DNA from: Diospyros lotus
Taxonomy: Eukaryota > Streptophyta > Magnoliopsida > Ericales > Ebenaceae
NCBI RefSeq assembly: GCF_014633365.1
Contig: NC_068352.1
Coordinates: 33,823,310-33,887,309 of the forward strand
DNA: 64,000 nucleotides
Direction: 5' to 3'
Part shown: in pieces, positions 59,800 to 64,000 of the stretch
How positions within the stretch are numbered: position 1 is the stretch's first letter
Layout of the letters: each line of letters begins with the position of its first letter
Position numbers and translations under genes: made by a program
Notes under the pieces: model-generated
The model's input: only the letters and a program-made list of their open reading frames with translations
Database searches by the model: none
What the model was told of the DNA's origin: nothing

Positions 59800-61040
59800 G
59801 GTTTTGACGTGGAACGGGGCGTGTACTTGTAGTCGGTGTTTTAAGCGATCACCGAATCTGAATATCGACGACATATGGGATCTAGATCCCGTACGGGCCT
59901 GGGCCAAGTCTCTAGTAGTAGACTTTGGGCTTTATAACAATAAATAATCACTGAAATTGAATTATGAATTAATCCTTTCAGTTTTTTAATTACAAATTAG
60001 ATCTTAAACTTTTAAAAATATTGAATTGACGCTTAACCCAACACTTTTAACTTAATACTTTTATGGACATATTTTTCAAGTAATCGAATATAAATACACT
60101 TTACTTTTAATGATAATTCTAATTTTATTAATTTAATCTTTATTTATAGATAATCATTTTATTGTTAAACATACTTTTTGCAATAAAATGTTGATATTTT
60201 ATATTTAGAAAGTATTTCAGTTTCCATTTTAATCTAATATAAATAAATTATATTGATGATTAAGTTTCCTAATTAATAATCTGCAACCAAAGAGTATTGC
60301 ATTGCAATTCCTTTATAATAATGAAAAGATTATGAAAATATCTATAGTTTTAGTTTTAAGTATTAAGTTTATGAACACTCGTTTGTAATATTAGTATAAT
60401 ATTTATGTATAAATATGTTATATTGTGTGATATATTAATATAAAATGAGTAATTTCTTTTGAAATTTATATAAAATGTTTATCACTCCTGAACTTTAAAT
60501 TTGATATATTAAATACTTAATTTTTTAATTTATATTTATTAATCATCTAACATAGTTTAAACTAATATCAAGTTACACTCAAAGGGAATTAGAATAAAAA
60601 AAATAGAAAAATAAATAACAGAAAAATAATCAATCGAACAGATATTTCATTATGTCTTCTTATTTGCATTTAGTTGTTATTTTTGCTCTCATCAACCTAA
60701 ATAAAATAACTAAGTATTCCATCAATTGTCATTGTATTGACTAATCACGACCTTTTATCTTTAATCTGGTTGGCAGCCTGTAAGTTACAATTGACTTGTC
60801 ATATTTTGCCAAACAAACTGCAACCAATCTACAATTAATCATTATTTTTGCTTCAATCGATAACTTGTGAGTCGCAACTAACCCACTATTCCTTTTCCTG
60901 TTTCCCCAAATCGTCGACTCACAACCAATCCACCATTCTCACATTTTTTTGCTCCGACCAACGATCTATACCTATTTATTGATGAGTTTGCAATCTGGTG
61001 ATAGTTGTACATATTGTTTTGTTATTTTGAAATTCTAAAT
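59800..61040. other. AT-rich intergenic DNA
   Basis: No gene, RNA or clear repeat is seen here. Confidence 0.6.
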
Positions 61041-61264
61041 GTGTTTGATTGCATTACCTATAATTTAATTATAAGTAATATTGGTTAGAAAACAAAAACC
61101 ATTCCACCCCATTGGAAAATGAATTTCATGGAAAAAAAACTTTAAATGCTTGTACTATACATATTTTTCTATAAAAAAATTAAGAGTGTTTAATTGCTTT
61201 ACATATAAATATATGTAATATTTGTATTACATATTTTCTATGGTAAATGTGTGCAATCAAACAC
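61041..61264. mobile_element. MITE-like element, copy 1
   Basis: It begins GTGTTTGATTGC and ends GCAATCAAACAC, a perfect 12-bp terminal inverted repeat. AT-rich, 224 bp, noncoding. Superfamily is not assigned. Confidence 0.65.
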
Positions 61265-61275
61265 ACTCTAAAGAT

Positions 61276-61491
61276 GTGTTTAATTGCATTACCTATAATT
61301 TAATTCTAGGTAATATTACCTAGAAAATAAAAACCATCTCACCCCCTTAGAAAATGAATTCATGTAAATAAGTTTTAAATGGTTGTACCATTCATATTTT
61401 TTCATGAAAAAATTAAGAGTGTTTGATTGTTTTCCATATAAAATGTGTAATAATTACATATTTTCCATGAAAATCGTGTGCAATCAAACAC
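61276..61491. mobile_element. MITE-like element, copy 2, in tandem with copy 1
   Basis: It starts GTGTTTAATTGC and ends GCAATCAAACAC, 216 bp, with the same internal order as copy 1 (an ACCAT segment, then AAAATTAAGAGTGTTT). The two copies are separated by 11 bp. Confidence 0.65.
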
Positions 61492-62403
61492 ACTCTAAGA
61501 GTAATAGATTTTTCGTGTAAAGTTAAGGGAAATGTAGGTTTGGCCATATAAATATACTAGCGTGTACCTATGCCAAAAGTCACAGTGTAAATAATATTAA
61601 TATTAAAATATAATTATAATTTATATGTATTATGTTAAAATTTGTGAAGAATATGTAATAATTTTACTTGTATTAAATGCTATACAAAACTCAAATAAGA
61701 AACAAACATATCAAATTTATAATGTTCACTAATATTGCAAATCAAAATATAAAGGCAAGTAAAAAAAATTATAACACACTAAACAAAAAACATAAATTAA
61801 AGTTATTGTATATTTGTTAACATTTTATAATAATAAAAAAACAACCTCTATTCTACATACTAGTCTGTATTATAATAAATTTCAATATAAAAGCAACCTG
61901 TATTCTACATATATGTCTGTATTATACAATTTCAGCTTATATTTTACAATAAAATACCAACATGTATTATACAATTCTAAACAAATCAAATATAAAAAAT
62001 GTATATTATATAAAATAATGCACAACAGCCAATACTCTGCAATCTAAAATAAATTAAAATTAACATGCACACCAATTAGTACTACTGACATCAAATTATA
62101 ACTATATAATAAAAACAAATATTATATTGTCATACACAAAAAAGTAGGTTAAAACTTTACAAAAAGTAGGTTAAATCTTTCCAAAATATTTATGATTTAT
62201 AAAAGATGTGTCAATAACATGTCTTCAAACATGTGTCTGCCCAAACTTTCTTCTCGTTACTTTCTCAAAAGTTTTTGTACCAACTTGTATGCATCACCAA
62301 TGAGGAACACACATAACAATCAAGTAATTTGTGAAAACAAACACACATGATTGCAGCCACAGTAGCCTGTGACTATCAATGTGAGAACCCCGGTTCAGGG
62401 TTG
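61492..62403. other. AT-rich intergenic DNA
   Basis: Short open stretches (such as 61814-62047) are rich in Y, N and K, as expected of random AT-rich DNA. No gene is seen. Confidence 0.6.
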
Positions 62404-62522
62404 GAGAACCTTGGGTTCCTAACTGTGAATGGTCAGAACCCTTGTGTTCCCCGACCCCCATGGGTCAAAGAACCTTGGGTTTCTCGACCGCAACCCTTAT
62501 GTTCCCTAACCCCCATGGGTTT
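62404..62522. repeat. Two degenerate units of a GAACCTTGGGTT repeat
   Basis: Unit 1 starts near 62404 and unit 2 near 62468. Each carries GAACCTTGGGTT, then AACCCTTNTGTTCCC, then CCCCCATGGGT. GC content is far above the flanks. Confidence 0.7.
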
Positions 62523-62559
62523 AGGAGCCGATGTCGGGAACTCTGATTTTTTTATTATT

Positions 62560-63334
62560 TTAATTAAAAAAGATAATACGAATAAATCAATTTTACATTT
62601 ATTTAAGTATCAAAGATTCAATACCTAAAGATAAAAATAATAAATTTCTATTATCATTTTCTACTTTGATATCATTATTTGAATAAAAACTTTACAGTAA
62701 AAATTACATTTGATCATTATCAAATAAAGAGGTTTTTACATTTGTTTGAATTAAAACATCCATGATTTAAAAAAAAAAATTTCTAAATATCAAATTATTA
62801 AATTATAGAATTTTAAAAAATTTAAACTTAACTGCTGGTGTTTTTTATTTAAAAAAGTTCAAATGTTGTAGTCGAACAATTTTTTAAAAAAATTTAAGTA
62901 TTATTTTTTTTAAATTTATTTAAAAAAAATAAAATTTGAAGCCTAAATTGCTGGTCGAGATCTCCAAAGGTCCCTAACTATATTTTCCAAAAGTTATAAT
63001 TAATGTCTATTTTTTCAAACCTCATCAATACCCAAATTATTAACTGACATGACCAATGGCAAATTGTTTGTTTACCAGTGCAGTTATACGCAAAACCCAA
63101 AAGCACGCAACTCTCCATAGTGAGTATGACATCATTCCCAATGAAATAAGGGCGATACGCATTCCCGCTAGCTTGAAACCTTTTTGGCTACCACTTTGCC
63201 CCCATATTCCATTTTTGGCATGCTGCTCGAACCCCAAATTAATTTTCAATTTTTTTTTTTGAATTTGTAGACTATTTCCATTTTTTTTTTTCATTTTTTC
63301 GTATTTTTCTCTTCCTTCCTCTTATTATTCACAC
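62560..63334. other. AT-rich intergenic DNA with poly-A/T runs
   Basis: Nothing recognisable. Confidence 0.6.
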
Positions 63335-63540
63335 GTAGAGCCGTCGTCGGTCAAGCTGACTGGGCCTTCGTTGGCCATTGTTGCAGTTAGCCTTGCCAAC
63401 AGCCGTCGCCTCTGACCGCCACACAGCCACGAGCCATCGTAGTTGGTCCTCTGCGCCTTCAGTCACTGACCGTCACTACTACTTCAGCCATTGCAGGCCA
63501 TCGACACTCTTAGTCGCTTCATCGTGACCGCCTTCCACTG
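63335..63540. other. GC-rich low-complexity block
   Basis: Imperfect GCCGTCG, GGCCATTG and GACCGCC motifs repeat through about 200 bp between AT-rich flanks. No protein is recognised. Blocks like this often belong to degenerate transposons; this one is unassigned. Confidence 0.4.
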
Positions 63541-63571
63541 ATGCTAAGACTTGGACCAGTCTCCATAACCA

Positions 63572-63662
63572 ACATGTGCCTGTGTGTATAGATATATGTA
63601 TATATATATGTGCCTGCGTATGTATGTGTTTGTGTGTTTATATATGTATGTGTGTGTTTGTG
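63572..63662. repeat. TG/TA-rich microsatellite
   Basis: Interrupted TG, TA and TATG repeats. Confidence 0.85.
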
Positions 63663-63839
63663 GGTGAAAAAATTATTAATCTCAACCATTGAAATGTCTC
63701 TCTCATACATTTGAGACATTTTCCAAGACTCTTATGCCTTATTATACAGATAATATACTAATACAACAATTCTATCCTAATGTGTTATATTTAAAATATT
63801 AATTTAAATATATAATATATTAATAAGCAAGTGCCGTTA

Positions 63840-64000
63840 AAACTGCGTCGTATAAGTGCGTGTTGTAAATAGTATTTCCGCTAAATGTATGGGTCGCAGA
63901 GTGGGTTAATCTCCGGCTCCGACCATCCAACCACCGTAACACGATCTCTTCTCCGACAGTTTGCTGCATAGATTAGACAGATCCTGAGAACAAATCAATC
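63840..64000 (+). promoter_or_regulatory. Possible leader of a further gene beyond the window
   Basis: The last 150 bp become less AT-rich with pyrimidine-rich patches (GATCTCTTCTCCGACAG), resembling a plant 5' UTR. No ATG with a convincing frame follows before the window ends. Confidence 0.2.

Noticed and set aside
61814..62047. 77-codon frame rich in Y, N and K
   Set aside because: Composition is that of random AT-rich DNA.

Overview
This is nuclear DNA of a flowering plant, most likely a woody eudicot. The genes have many short exons with GT/AG introns, several introns run to kilobases and are filled with plant retroelements (Ty1/copia, TRIM-type and RTE-type LINE), and all three gene models belong to conserved plant families. 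I cannot name the species. No bacterial operon, CRISPR array, rRNA or convincing tRNA gene is visible.

Layout. (1) 1-6611 is a near-identical second copy of 35413-42031. It carries only exons 4-8 of an Smr-domain gene and stops at a run of exactly 100 N (6612-6711), which looks like a scaffold gap of arbitrary size. (2) 6712-27835 holds a complete choline-transporter-like gene (CTL1/CHER1 type, + strand, 10 exons, 697 codons). Intron 1 contains a decayed copia element, intron 3 an RTE LINE with a 16-bp target-site duplication, and intron 7 another LINE fragment and a possible solo LTR. (3) 28489-45374 holds a complete 12-exon gene on the - strand (510 codons) for a CUE-like/DUF1771/Smr protein. 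Its introns carry a three-LTR TRIM array, a gag-only copia element, a LINE and a 300-bp TRIM. (4) 47406-58913 holds a complete 11-exon NUG2/NOG2-type circularly permuted GTPase gene on the - strand (516 codons). Intron 7 contains a small LTR element that was itself interrupted by another LTR-type insertion. (5) 58976-64000 is mostly AT-rich intergenic DNA with a probable hAT remnant, a 98-bp triplicated repeat, a MITE-like pair and simple repeats.

The three genes are unrelated housekeeping-type functions: choline transport at the trans-Golgi/cell plate, a putative nucleic-acid-processing Smr protein, and 60S ribosome assembly. Nothing suggests they work as a pathway. CTL1 and the Smr gene converge with 653 bp between their stops; NUG2 and the Smr gene are in tandem. 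All exon joins were made by eye, and each of the three models keeps its frame through every junction. I found no convincing undescribed system. The observations most worth following are the large duplication that ends at the gap, the TRIM array, the gag-only element beside a splice donor, and the nested insertion in NUG2.
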